NCBI RefSeq assembly: GCF_003597675.1
Contig: NZ_CP030831.1
Span: 124,001-188,000 of the forward strand
From: Neorhizobium sp. NCHU2750
GTDB lineage: Bacteria > Pseudomonadota > Alphaproteobacteria > Rhizobiales > Rhizobiaceae
Length of the DNA stretch: 64,000 bases
Direction of reading: 5' to 3'
Positions 1-8,468 of this stretch are shown here, piece after piece; positions within the stretch are counted from its first letter, which is position 1; every line of letters starts with the position of its first letter. The notes under the pieces were generated by a model. That model was not told the origin of the DNA. It saw only the letters and a list, made by a program, of their open reading frames with translations, and did no database searches. The position numbers and the translations under genes were made by a program.

Positions 1-2
1 GC

Positions 3-290
3 CTTGCCGCGCTGGAGAGTAATCGTCGCGATAGCCTCTATGTCAGTACCGGCGGCGGCTGGGCTCCCGCCACCGATGCGGCGATCCGTTTGTTGGCGGC
101 GCGGACGGGTATGTCGGTGGTCGCCGCCACTGACAATAACGCGCAGGGCGATATCTACGCTGATCGGTTGGAAGCAATTACCCGGGACGCTGACTGCGGC
201 TTTGAGCGCCTTCGTCCCCACCACGAAGACTGGAACGAGGACCTTTGCGCTCAGCTGCGCGCGAATTCGAGGAGAGGCGCGATGTCGTGA
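3..290 (+). CDS. C-terminal part of a TOPRIM/DUF3991-type plasmid protein (5' truncated by window edge)
   Basis: An open frame runs in from the window edge and stops at TGA 288-290. It encodes about 95 residues including STGGGWAPATDAAIRLL and AATDNNAQGDIYADRL, then a DWNEDL ending. These match the C-terminal TOPRIM-like half of DUF3991 proteins common on rhizobial plasmids, where a GG turn and an acidic TDNNxQGD motif form the predicted metal site. Such proteins resemble primase fragments, but their role is not established. The start lies outside the window. The 3' end overlaps the 3' end of the convergent Fic gene by about 40 bases. Confidence 0.72.
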   Translation, partial: LAALESNRRDSLYVSTGGGWAPATDAAIRLLAARTGMSVVAATDNNAQGDIYADRLEAITRDADCGFERLRPHHEDWNEDLCAQLRANSRRGAMS

Positions 291-847
291 TTATCCGCGG
301 CCTGCAGTGCCGCGACGTACCGCGTGCGCAGATCTCCCACGTCGCCCAGGCTCCCGCTACCCCAGCTGAAGGGCTCGGCGCCCAGTTTTTCCACGAGCAG
401 ATCGGCGGCCAGCCGCGCGTGACGTCCGTTGCCGTTCGGAAACGGATGGATGGCGACCAGGCGATGGTGGAAACGTATTGCGATCTCGTCCGGCGCGAAT
501 GTCTCATGCTCGACCCAATACCGAACGTCATCGAGCAGCGCCGTGAGTTCGACCGGAATTCGGTAGGCCTGGATGCCGATATTGCGCTCCGTCGTTCGGA
601 AGCTGCCTGCCCATTGCCAGACCTCGCCGAACATGCGTCGGTGCAATGTACGCATGAAGTCTTCGGTCAGCATCCTGCCGACCGGCATGCGCCGTCGTCC
701 GCGAGCCCAGGCTGCGCCCTCGACGATGTTTTCCTGTTCTGCCTCGTTGAGATCCTGCCTGTGGGTGATCCAGCTTTGAAGCAGGCCCTCGCGCTCCTGC
801 GGCTCGAGAGGTGTTGCGTCCTCTGGTTCCTGGAAAAGGTCAGTCAT
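251..847 (-). CDS. Fic/DOC family protein, mobile mystery protein B
   Basis: This 198-residue protein contains the Fic core HPFPNGNGRHARLAADLL near residue 135, which fits the HPFx[D/E/N]GNGR family motif. Fic proteins usually transfer AMP or another nucleotide moiety to target proteins. Length and pairing match the mobile mystery protein B family, a Fic-like protein found on mobile elements beside an HTH partner. The ATG at 845-847 overlaps the partner's TGA as ATGA, so the two genes are translationally coupled. A toxin-antitoxin-like role is plausible but not proven for this family. I see no inhibitory-helix motif (S/TxxxE/DG) beside the Fic core. Confidence 0.85.
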   Translation of the reverse strand: MTDLFQEPEDATPLEPQEREGLLQSWITHRQDLNEAEQENIVEGAAWARGRRRMPVGRMLTEDFMRTLHRRMFGEVWQWAGSFRTTERNIGIQAYRIPVELTALLDDVRYWVEHETFAPDEIAIRFHHRLVAIHPFPNGNGRHARLAADLLVEKLGAEPFSWGSGSLGDVGDLRTRYVAALQAADNHDIAPLLEFARS

Positions 848-1305
848 TTTTCTGACCAGAGATCGCGCTCGGAAAGCTGGTCGCGAATATAGGTCTGGAC
901 GCGGGCCTCGAGATCGCCATCGTCCGTTCCCTGTGCCTCCAGACGCATCGTATGCGCGACCCGCTGGAGTTCGCGCATTGCGATCTTGCGCGCTCGCTCA
1001 TCGACGGTGGCCTCGAGCGACGTATTCGGGACCAATGCGTAGACCAGCGTGCAGTCGAGCGCCTCTGCCGCACGCCGCAAGGTGTTGAGCTGGATCGTTC
1101 CGGATGCCTCCGACTTCTCGATCGCTTCGACGGTCTGGGGCCGGATTCCCATCCGCGAGCCGAGCTGCGACCCCGTCATGCCAAGCGCGTCGCGCAACGC
1201 CCGGACCCATCCTTTCGGAGGTGCCCTGAAGCCTTCCGCCGGCTGCAGTCCGCAAAGACGCTCGTCAAGCCTCTTGCGTGCTCGTTTCCTTGCATCGTCC
1301 TTCAT
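844..1305 (-). CDS. XRE-type HTH regulator, mobile mystery protein A
   Basis: This 153-residue protein has a helix-turn-helix around residues 35-85 (RDALGMTGSQLGSRMGIRPQ, then TVEAIEKSEASGTI), typical of XRE/Cro repressors. A C-terminal region has ALDCTLVYALVP, the usual tail of mobile mystery protein A. It is first in a two-gene operon and its stop overlaps the start of the Fic gene by 4 bases. By family precedent it probably represses the pair and may neutralise the Fic protein. The sequence upstream (1306-1400) is AT-rich, consistent with its promoter. Confidence 0.85.
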   Translation of the reverse strand: MKDDARKRARKRLDERLCGLQPAEGFRAPPKGWVRALRDALGMTGSQLGSRMGIRPQTVEAIEKSEASGTIQLNTLRRAAEALDCTLVYALVPNTSLEATVDERARKIAMRELQRVAHTMRLEAQGTDDGDLEARVQTYIRDQLSERDLWSEK

Positions 1306-1363
1306 CGTTTATCTTTCCTCCGCCGCTCGTCATCAGACAACAGGCTGATTGCTGCGCTCAATC

Positions 1364-1381
1364 TATCAGGTTACAACCTGA
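1364..1381. promoter_or_regulatory. Palindrome, candidate operator of the mobile mystery A/B pair
   Basis: ATCAGGTTACAACCTGAT is a perfect 18-base palindrome 60 bases upstream of the HTH gene start. The position and symmetry suit autoregulation by an XRE-type dimer. The regulator assignment is inference. Confidence 0.5.
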
Positions 1382-1485
1382 TAATCAATTCCGTTTGATC
1401 AGCCCAAAGTATGATAGGACAAGCGATTGAACCAGCCTGTAAGCTGATTTCATCTGAATGAAATAGCAAGGAGGGGAAGGAAGGA

Positions 1486-1515
1486 GGGGAAGGGGAAGGG
1501 GAAGGGGAAGGGGAA
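1486..1515 (+). repeat. Hexanucleotide microsatellite (GGGGAA)x5
   Basis: Five exact tandem copies of GGGGAA, preceded by related AGGAGGGGAAGGA sequence. It lies in the leader about 180 bases upstream of the DUF1419 start. Such purine-only tracts can vary in copy number by slippage, but an effect on expression is speculation. Confidence 0.9.
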
Positions 1516-1694
1516 CGCCGGTTGCCGCATGCCCGCCAGCCGCGTCAAGGGTAAAGCTTCGCCCGCTGCGCGGCCCTTGACCCGTCCGGACGGAGAGGCG
1601 GCGCCAAGGAGGGGTCAGGAAGGGCTGAAGAGGATGGCGACATCGCGAGGATGAGCCGCGTGTCTTTCCCGACGAGGCTGAAAGGAGCCCGCCC

Positions 1695-2297
1695 ATGACT
1701 GTCTCTCCGATCCGAAAAGTCCTTGAAGGCATTGCCGATCGCCGGCAGATGTTCCGCATGTTCGACCGCCACGCGCAACGCCCGAACCGTTGGGAGGGTG
1801 ACGACAGCGCACTTTATCGAGGCGAATGGTTCGAAGTTGCCCAGGCGCAACACGATTACATGTTCGAGATCCTGCCACCGCTGTTCATGCGGGGCGACAT
1901 GTTCGCCATGCGCGAGTTCCTTACCGACAGCATCACCAGCATCTTTTTCACGCTGAAGATCGACGACCGGATGCGGTATTTCCATGCCTATTGCGACCTC
2001 GCTGGCAAGGGTTCGCCCGAACGGATGCGCGATGCGATCATCGAGCGCGAAACCCGGCCCGTTCGGGCAATGACGCGCGAGGAACGCCTGGACCACATCT
2101 GGTCGAGCACCCATGATGACTATCGCGGCTATGCCGGCGAGCGCTGGCCGGAACACGACCACGGCAAGCGGACCGTGCTGTTCTACGGCGGACGCCAGGG
2201 CACCGTCCTGAAGCTGCTCGACGACCTCACGGATGCGCAGATCGCATCGAAGCTGCCGGTGCACCTGCGCTACCTCCCTGACGCGATCGCGGCGTAA
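1695..2297 (+). CDS. DUF1419 domain protein
   Basis: This 200-residue protein resembles DUF1419 proteins carried on rhizobial plasmids. Recognisable stretches are RHAQRPNRWEGDDSALYRGE near residue 25 and FYGGRQGTVLKLLDDLT near residue 165. It has no signal peptide and no membrane segment. The ATG at 1695 follows AAAGGAG with a 7-base gap. A DUF3085 gene lies 12 bases downstream, so the two are probably co-transcribed. The biochemical function is unknown. Confidence 0.82.
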   Translation: MTVSPIRKVLEGIADRRQMFRMFDRHAQRPNRWEGDDSALYRGEWFEVAQAQHDYMFEILPPLFMRGDMFAMREFLTDSITSIFFTLKIDDRMRYFHAYCDLAGKGSPERMRDAIIERETRPVRAMTREERLDHIWSSTHDDYRGYAGERWPEHDHGKRTVLFYGGRQGTVLKLLDDLTDAQIASKLPVHLRYLPDAIAA

Positions 2298-2309
2298 CGG
2301 GAGGCGGCG

Positions 2310-2711
2310 ATGTTCACCTTTTCCGTGACGGACATCCACGTCGTCATGATGCGCGGACGCCTAGACGCGCACCTCAATGGCGGCTTCCGCAATCCCCACT
2401 ACGGCATGTTTCCGGGCCGCGATGAGAAGCCCGGTCTTTGGCTGGTCGGCGACGAGAGCGTGTACCTCATGTCCAACGGCAAGCTCGCAGAGGGGCAACG
2501 TCCGTTTGTCGTCTATGCCGAAGAGTGCGATCCGAAGTCGAACCCCGACTACTGGCACTACAAGCGCCAGCATTTCGGCGGCGATGACGGGATCGAGTTT
2601 CTCGACGGTGCCATGCTCGTGAAGCTAATCGCTGCCAGCCCCGCCTGCACGCATCTGAGGATCGCCTTCCACGGGGATTCGATGCAACTCACCGTGATCG
2701 CGCGAGACTAG
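2310..2711 (+). CDS. DUF3085 domain protein
   Basis: This 133-residue protein matches DUF3085, a small family of plasmid-borne proteins, with GGFRNPHYGMFPGRDEKPGL near residue 24 and an acidic middle. No catalytic motif is evident. The ATG at 2310 follows GGGAGG. It is the second gene of the DUF1419-DUF3085 pair and lies 129 bases upstream of the large methylase-helicase gene, a frequent neighbour on Rhizobiaceae plasmids. Function unknown. Confidence 0.8.
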   Translation: MFTFSVTDIHVVMMRGRLDAHLNGGFRNPHYGMFPGRDEKPGLWLVGDESVYLMSNGKLAEGQRPFVVYAEECDPKSNPDYWHYKRQHFGGDDGIEFLDGAMLVKLIAASPACTHLRIAFHGDSMQLTVIARD

Positions 2712-2840
2712 CGATCCGCAGACGCTCGCCGTCCCGCGGCCGTCCAGCCCACCCAGTTCTCTTCATCCCCGCACGTCGTCAGCCGACTGGAACCTTCCAG
2801 GGGGGTGGCGACGCGCGCCTTCACCCAAGGAGATTCCAGC

Positions 2841-5800
2841 ATGTCACATGACGATCCCTTCACCATCGATCTTTTCGGCAACACCGGGCTTTCGTCGGGC
2901 CTTGGCCTTGGCGTGACGGCCTTCGCCAGCAACTTCGAGCCCGACGATGATCCCGATCCTACAACTCCAGCGCCGGCCTTGCCGATCGCCGCGGTCGTGC
3001 GGCCGTCGTCCCCGGCGGGCCGTGCCCGTGGTCTGAACTTCCATCTCGCCGATGACCGTGGTCTCGCCCGCAGCTGGAAGGACCGTGCGCGCGACAATAT
3101 TGCCGCGATCCGGCTCGCGGCCGAGATCGAGGCGGACGAACGTCCTGCGACGCGCGAGGAACAGGAGATGCTGATCCGCTTCACCGGCTTCGGCGCGTCC
3201 GATCTTGCCAACGGCGTCTTCCGCCGTCCCGGCGAGCTCGAATTCCGCAAGGGCTGGGACGACATCGGTTCCGATCTCGAGGATGCGGTCGGCGAGACCG
3301 ACTATGCCTCGCTTGCCCGCTGCACCCAGTATGCCCATTTCACCCCGGAGTTCATCGTCCGGGCGATCTGGTCTGGCCTTCAGCGTCTCGGATGGCGCGG
3401 CGGCCGGGTGCTGGAGCCGGGGATCGGCACGGGCCTGTTTCCGGCGCTGATGCCGGAAGCGCTTCGTGATCTGTCGCACGTCACCGGCGTCGAGCTCGAT
3501 CCCGTAACGGCACGCATCGTACGGCTTTTGCAGCCGCGAGCGCGGATCCTCACCGGAGATTTTGCGCGCACGGAGTTGCCGGCGAGCTTTGACCTTGCCA
3601 TCGGCAATCCGCCTTTCTCGGACCGGACCGTCCGTTCCGACCGCGCCTATCGCTCGCTCGGGCTGCGATTGCACGACTATTTCATTGCCCGGTCGATCGA
3701 CCTGTTGAAGCCCGGGGCTTTCGCAGCCTTTGTTACCAGCTCCGGCACGATGGACAAGGCGGATTCCTCGGCGCGCGAGCATATTGCCAAGACGGCGGAC
3801 CTGATTGCCGCCATCCGCCTGCCGGAAGGCAGCTTCCGGGCCGACGCGGGAACCGACGTCGTCGTGGACATCCTCTTCTTCCGTAAACGCAAGGTCGCCG
3901 AGCCCGAGGGCGATCTTTCTTGGCTCGACACGGACGAAATCCGGCCCGCCACGGAGGATGAGGGCGCCATACGTGTCAACAGGTGGTTCGCCCAGCATCC
4001 GGAATTCGTGCTCGGTACCCACGCGTTGACCGCCGGTCCTTTCGGCGAGACCTATACATGCCTTCCGCGTGACAGCGAGGATCTCGCCGCGGCGCTGTCG
4101 GCCGCCGTCCATCTTCTTCCGGAAGGCCGCTATGACGGCGAGCCCACCGCGATCGATCTCGATCTTGAGGGCGCGACCGAAGATATTCCTGCCGATCTTC
4201 CGTCCGGCCAGCATGTCCGCGAAGGCAGCTTCTTCTTCCACAACGCCCGAGGCCTCATGCAGGTGATCGATGGCCAGCCGGTCACTATTACGGTCCGAAA
4301 GGGCCGCAGCGCGGACGGTATCCCGGAGAAGCACGTCCGGATCATCAGGAAGCTGATCCCGGTCCGTGACGCGGTACGTCAGGTGCTGAAGGCCCAGGAG
4401 CTGGACCAACCCTGGAAGGATCTGCAGGTCAAGCTGCGCATTGCCTGGTCGAGCTTCGTGCGCGACTTCGGCCCGATCAACCACACCACGGTCTCGATCA
4501 ACGAGGATCCGGAGACAGGCGAGACGCGCGAGAGCCATCGCCGGCCTAATCTCCAGCCGTTCGCAGACGATCCCGATTGCTGGCTGGTCGCCTCGATCGA
4601 GGACTATGACCTCGAAAACGATACGGCAAGGCCCGGGCCGATCTTCACCGACCGTGTCATCTCGCCGCCCGCGCCGCCGGTGATCACCAGTGCGGCGGAT
4701 GCGCTCGCCGTGGTGCTCAACGAACGTGGGCACGTCGATCTCGACCATATCGCGGAACTTCTGCACCGTAATCCCGAAGACGTCGTCACTGAGCTTGGCA
4801 GCGCGATCTTCCGCGACCCCGCCGACGGGTCCTGGCAGATGGCCGACGCCTATCTGTCCGGTCATGTCCGCGAGAAGCTCAAGGTCGCGGAAGCTGCGGC
4901 CGCGCTCGAGCCCGCCTATGAGCGCAACGTCTCGGCGCTCACTGCCGTCCAGCCGGTCGATCTGCGCCCGTCGGACATCACCGCGCGCCTCGGCGCTCCG
5001 TGGATACCGGCTGGAGATGTCGTCGCCTTCGTCAAGGAGACGATGGGAACCGATATCCGGATCCATCACATGCCCGAACTGGCGTCATGGACCGTCGAGG
5101 CCCGCCAGCTTTCCTACCTCGCCGCCGGAACATCCGAATGGGGAACGGACCGCCGCCATGCCGGCGAACTGCTGTCCGATGCCCTGAACAGCCGGGTGCC
5201 GCAGATCTTCGATACGATCAGGGACGGCGACAGCGAAAAGCGGGTTCTCAACGTCGTCGATACCGAAGCGGCCAAGGAAAAGCTTCACAAGATCAAGCAG
5301 GCCTTCCAGCGCTGGATATGGTCCGATCCCGATCGCACCGACCGGCTGGCACGCGTCTATAACGACCGCTTCAACAACATCGCGCCGCGAAAGTTCAACG
5401 GCGATCATCTCAAACTTCCAGGCGCCTCAGGCGCCTTTGTTCTCTACGGGCATCAGAAACGCGGGATCTGGAGGATCATCTCGGCCGGCTCGACCTATCT
5501 CGCCCATGCCGTCGGCGCCGGCAAGACCATGACGATGGCAGCAAGCATCATGGAGCAGCGGCGTCTCGGCCTGGTCGCCAAGGCGATGCAGGTCGTGCCG
5601 GGGCATTGCCTTGCGCAGGCCGCGCGCGAGTTCCTGGCGCTCTATCCCACGGCTCGCATCCTCGTTGCGGACGAGACAAATTTTTCGAAGGACAAGCGCG
5701 CCCGGTTCCTGTCGCGCGCGGCGACGGCAACCTGGGATGCGATCATCATCACGCATTCCGCCTTCAGGTTCATCGGTGTGCCGGCGGTGTTTGAACAACA

Positions 5801-7931
5801 GATGATCCACGACGAACTGGAGCTCTACGAAACCCTACTCCTAAAGGTCGAGGATGAGGACCGCGTCTCTCGCAAGCGCCTCGAGCGCCTGAAGGAAGGG
5901 CTGCAGGAGCGGCTCGAAGCGCTTTCCACCCGCAAGGACGATCTCCTCACCATCGCCGAGATCGGCGTCGACCAGATCATCGTCGACGAGGCGCAGGAGT
6001 TCAGAAAGCTCAGCTTCGCAACCAATATGTCGACGTTGAAGGGCGTCGATCCGAACGGCTCGCAGCGGGCCTGGGATCTCTATGTGAAATCCCGTTTCAT
6101 CGAGACGATCAATCCCGGCCGGGCGCTTGTCCTCGCTTCGGGCACGCCGATCACAAATACGCTCGGCGAAATGTTCTCTGTCCAGCGGTTGATGGGCCAC
6201 CCGGCGCTGATGGAGCGCGGCCTGCACGAGTTCGACGCCTGGGCGTCAACCTTCGGCGACACCACCACCGAGCTGGAGCTTCAGCCTTCCGGCAAGTACA
6301 AGCCGGTCTCCCGCTTCGCGAGCTTCGTCAACGTGCCAGAACTGATCGCGATGTTCCGCAGCTTCGCGGATGTCGTGATGCCGGCGGACTTGCGCGAGTA
6401 TGTAAAGGTGCCGGCGGTCTCGACCGGCAGGCGCCAGATCGTCACGTCGAAGCCAACACAGGCGTTCAAGCACTACCAGATGGTGCTGGCCGAGCGCATC
6501 AAGGCGATCGAGGAGCGCGACCGGCCGCCCGAACCCGGCGACGACATCCTGCTTTCCGTCATCACCGATGGCCGGCATGCGGCGATCGACCTGCGCCTCG
6601 TGGATGCCGACAATGACAATGAGGCGGACAACAAGCTCAACAGTCTCATCTCGAATGCCTTCAATATCTGGAAGGCGACCGAGGGCAGCACCTATCTCCG
6701 CCATGATGGCAAGCCGTTCGAACTGCCAGGTGCTGCGCAGATGATCTTTTCCGATCTGGGCACCATCAGCGTCGAGAAGACCAGAGGCTTTTCCGCCTAT
6801 CGCTGGATTCGTGACGAACTGATCCGCTTAGGCGTGCCGGCATCGGAGATCGCCTTCATGCAGGACTTCAAGAAATCGGAGGCGAAGCAGCGGCTGTTTG
6901 GCGACGTCCGGGCAGGCAGGGTCCGGTTCCTGATCGGCTCGTCGGAGACGATGGGGACCGGCGTCAATGCGCAACTGCGGCTAAAGGCACTCCATCATCT
7001 CGACGTGCCCTGGCTCCCTTCCCAGATCGAGCAGCGCGAGGGCCGCATCGTGCGCCAGGGTAACCAGCATGACGAGGTCGATATCTTCGCCTACGCCACC
7101 GAAGGCAGCCTCGATGCCACGATGTGGCAGAATAATGAGCGCAAGGCCCGGTTCATCGCGGCGGCCCTTTCCGGTGATACCTCCATCCGGCGTCTCGAAG
7201 ATCTCGGCGAGGGGCAGGCGAACCAGTTCGCCATGGCCAAGGCGATCGCCTCGGGCGACCAGCGCCTGATGCAGAAGGCGGGGTTGGAGGCCGACATCGC
7301 GCGGCTGGAACGCCTGCGCGCGGCACACATTGACGACCAGCACGCCGTTCGCCGCCAGCTTCGCGACGCCGAACGCGATATCGAGTATGCCACGCGGCGG
7401 ATCGCAGAGGTTGGCCAGGATATCGAGCGTCTGCTTTCGACCGCTGGCGCCGCCTTCTCGATGACGGTCATGGGCAAGGTCTATGCCGAGCGCAAGGAGG
7501 CCGGTCGTGCCTTGATGAAGGAGATCCTGACCCAGGTACAACTCCAGCAGGACGACGAGACGGTGATCGCGTCGATCGGCGGCTTCGATTTGGAATATCG
7601 CGGCGAACGCTTCGGCCATGACAATTATCGCTACACCACCATGCTGATGCGCACCGGCGCGGATTTCGAGATCGATCTGCCCGTGACGGTCACGCCGCTC
7701 GGTGCCGTCTCCCGCCTCGAGCACGCGCTTGATGATTTCGAGGGTGAACGCGAGCGCAATCGCCAGCGCCTTGCTGACGCCCGCCGCAGGCTCGCGTCAT
7801 ACCAGACGCGCGACGATGGCGGCGACTTTGCCTTCGCCGGCGAGCTGGCCGAGAAACGCTTGCAGCTTGCGGAGGTGGAGGCTTCACTGGCCGCGGATGT
7901 TGAGGGCGCGGCACCGCCAATGGCGGCGTAA
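2841..7931 (+). CDS. Large DNA adenine methylase - superfamily II helicase fusion (DarB-like)
   Basis: This 1,696-residue protein is probably cytoplasmic. An N-terminal N6-adenine methyltransferase module shows the SAM-binding motif LEPGIGTGLF near residue 190 and the catalytic IGNPPFSDR near 254. A helicase module follows: Walker A HAVGAGKTMTMA near 890, DEAQ box VDEAQEFRK near 1046, motif V SSETMGTGVNAQ near 1367 and motif VI IEQREGRIVRQGNQ near 1395. The C-terminal ~250 residues are coiled-coil-rich. The layout recalls phage P1 DarB, an antirestriction protein, and the large methylase-helicases of conjugative plasmids. I chose the ATG at 2841 because AAGGAG lies 9 bases upstream; an upstream GTG/TTG would add 12 residues. 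Protection of incoming plasmid DNA is inference. Confidence 0.85.
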   Translation: MSHDDPFTIDLFGNTGLSSGLGLGVTAFASNFEPDDDPDPTTPAPALPIAAVVRPSSPAGRARGLNFHLADDRGLARSWKDRARDNIAAIRLAAEIEADERPATREEQEMLIRFTGFGASDLANGVFRRPGELEFRKGWDDIGSDLEDAVGETDYASLARCTQYAHFTPEFIVRAIWSGLQRLGWRGGRVLEPGIGTGLFPALMPEALRDLSHVTGVELDPVTARIVRLLQPRARILTGDFARTELPASFDLAIGNPPFSDRTVRSDRAYRSLGLRLHDYFIARSIDLLKPGAFAAFVTSSGTMDKADSSAREHIAKTADLIAAIRLPEGSFRADAGTDVVVDILFFRKRKVAEPEGDLSWLDTDEIRPATEDEGAIRVNRWFAQHPEFVLGTHALTAGPFGETYTCLPRDSEDLAAALSAAVHLLPEGRYDGEPTAIDLDLEGATEDIPADLPSGQHVREGSFFFHNARGLMQVIDGQPVTITVRKGRSADGIPEKHVRIIRKLIPVRDAVRQVLKAQELDQPWKDLQVKLRIAWSSFVRDFGPINHTTVSINEDPETGETRESHRRPNLQPFADDPDCWLVASIEDYDLENDTARPGPIFTDRVISPPAPPVITSAADALAVVLNERGHVDLDHIAELLHRNPEDVVTELGSAIFRDPADGSWQMADAYLSGHVREKLKVAEAAAALEPAYERNVSALTAVQPVDLRPSDITARLGAPWIPAGDVVAFVKETMGTDIRIHHMPELASWTVEARQLSYLAAGTSEWGTDRRHAGELLSDALNSRVPQIFDTIRDGDSEKRVLNVVDTEAAKEKLHKIKQAFQRWIWSDPDRTDRLARVYNDRFNNIAPRKFNGDHLKLPGASGAFVLYGHQKRGIWRIISAGSTYLAHAVGAGKTMTMAASIMEQRRLGLVAKAMQVVPGHCLAQAAREFLALYPTARILVADETNFSKDKRARFLSRAATATWDAIIITHSAFRFIGVPAVFEQQMIHDELELYETLLLKVEDEDRVSRKRLERLKEGLQERLEALSTRKDDLLTIAEIGVDQIIVDEAQEFRKLSFATNMSTLKGVDPNGSQRAWDLYVKSRFIETINPGRALVLASGTPITNTLGEMFSVQRLMGHPALMERGLHEFDAWASTFGDTTTELELQPSGKYKPVSRFASFVNVPELIAMFRSFADVVMPADLREYVKVPAVSTGRRQIVTSKPTQAFKHYQMVLAERIKAIEERDRPPEPGDDILLSVITDGRHAAIDLRLVDADNDNEADNKLNSLISNAFNIWKATEGSTYLRHDGKPFELPGAAQMIFSDLGTISVEKTRGFSAYRWIRDELIRLGVPASEIAFMQDFKKSEAKQRLFGDVRAGRVRFLIGSSETMGTGVNAQLRLKALHHLDVPWLPSQIEQREGRIVRQGNQHDEVDIFAYATEGSLDATMWQNNERKARFIAAALSGDTSIRRLEDLGEGQANQFAMAKAIASGDQRLMQKAGLEADIARLERLRAAHIDDQHAVRRQLRDAERDIEYATRRIAEVGQDIERLLSTAGAAFSMTVMGKVYAERKEAGRALMKEILTQVQLQQDDETVIASIGGFDLEYRGERFGHDNYRYTTMLMRTGADFEIDLPVTVTPLGAVSRLEHALDDFEGERERNRQRLADARRRLASYQTRDDGGDFAFAGELAEKRLQLAEVEASLAADVEGAAPPMAA

Positions 7932-8026
7932 AATTTTAACAGTGAGACAAAATCGCCGGCGTTGAATTTTCATGGGAGTTTCTATCGCGCAAGTGAAAGT
8001 CTCGCGACAGTCCGACCTTGATCGCC

Positions 8027-8386
8027 CTATGCGTTTTCCTCGTTTCTTTGAAGTCGCTCTCCCCAATCCCGCATCGCTATCAGGACGGGAGCAAGGGAAA
8101 TGCCCGACGCGGTGAGTTCATATTCCACCTTCGGCGGCACCTCCGGGTAAACAATCCGGTTGATGACCCCATCCGCTTCCAGCTCGCGCAATTGTAAGGT
8201 CATCATGCGGGGGGTAGCGGCCGGTACGAGGCGACAAAGCGCATTGAAGCGCAGCTTTCCTTCCAGGAGGTGAAACAGGATAACCGGCTTCCAGATGCCG
8301 CCGATGACCGACAGGGTTGCCTCGACCGCGCACCCCGTCTTGTCGGCGCGGCGGCGTGTGCGCTTAATGGGGATACTATCATTCAT
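8027..8386 (-). CDS. HxlR-family winged-helix transcriptional regulator
   Basis: This 119-residue protein shows the HxlR signature: a conserved Cys (TGCAVEATL), then GGIWKPVILFHLLEGKLRFN, then QLRELEADGVINRIVYPEVP and VEYELT. HxlR proteins are small redox- or aldehyde-responsive winged-helix regulators that often control a divergent oxidoreductase. Here it is divergent from the dehydrogenase at 8469, with an 82-base intergenic region. The N-terminal Cys near residue 19 could be the sensor, by analogy with HypR/YodB. Confidence 0.92.
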   Translation of the reverse strand: MNDSIPIKRTRRRADKTGCAVEATLSVIGGIWKPVILFHLLEGKLRFNALCRLVPAATPRMMTLQLRELEADGVINRIVYPEVPPKVEYELTASGISLAPVLIAMRDWGERLQRNEENA

Positions 8387-8468
8387 GATACTACATGCGT
8401 AATTTGTGTGTACTTCATAGATATGACTTGTATCCCTATGGTGGATCTCTCAAAAGGAGATATCTCAC
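8387..8468. promoter_or_regulatory. Divergent promoter region, HxlR regulator / oxidoreductase
   Basis: This 82-base AT-rich intergenic sequence must hold both promoters and presumably an HxlR operator. It contains direct and inverted tracts around GTGTGTAC and CTTGTATCC, but I cannot define an operator with confidence. AAAAGGAG at 8453-8460 is the ribosome-binding site of the dehydrogenase. Confidence 0.55.

Larger units (their letters stand above)
1306..1694. other. Intergenic leader between mobile mystery pair and DUF1419 gene
   Basis: No convincing gene is visible. The left part is AT-rich, with ATCAGGTTACAACCTGAT at 1364-1381 forming an 18-base palindrome that may be an operator for the divergent HTH gene. 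The middle has a G-rich hexamer array (1486-1515). The right part is the GC-rich leader of the DUF1419 gene, ending in AAAGGAG at 1681-1687. Confidence 0.6.

Noticed and set aside
1486..1515. CRISPR-like or iteron array
   Set aside because: The repeats are contiguous hexamers without spacers and no replication genes are adjacent.
2844..5069. 741-codon open frame on the minus strand
   Set aside because: It is fully antisense to the methylase-helicase gene, whose plus-strand frame has clear motifs; high GC creates long shadow frames.
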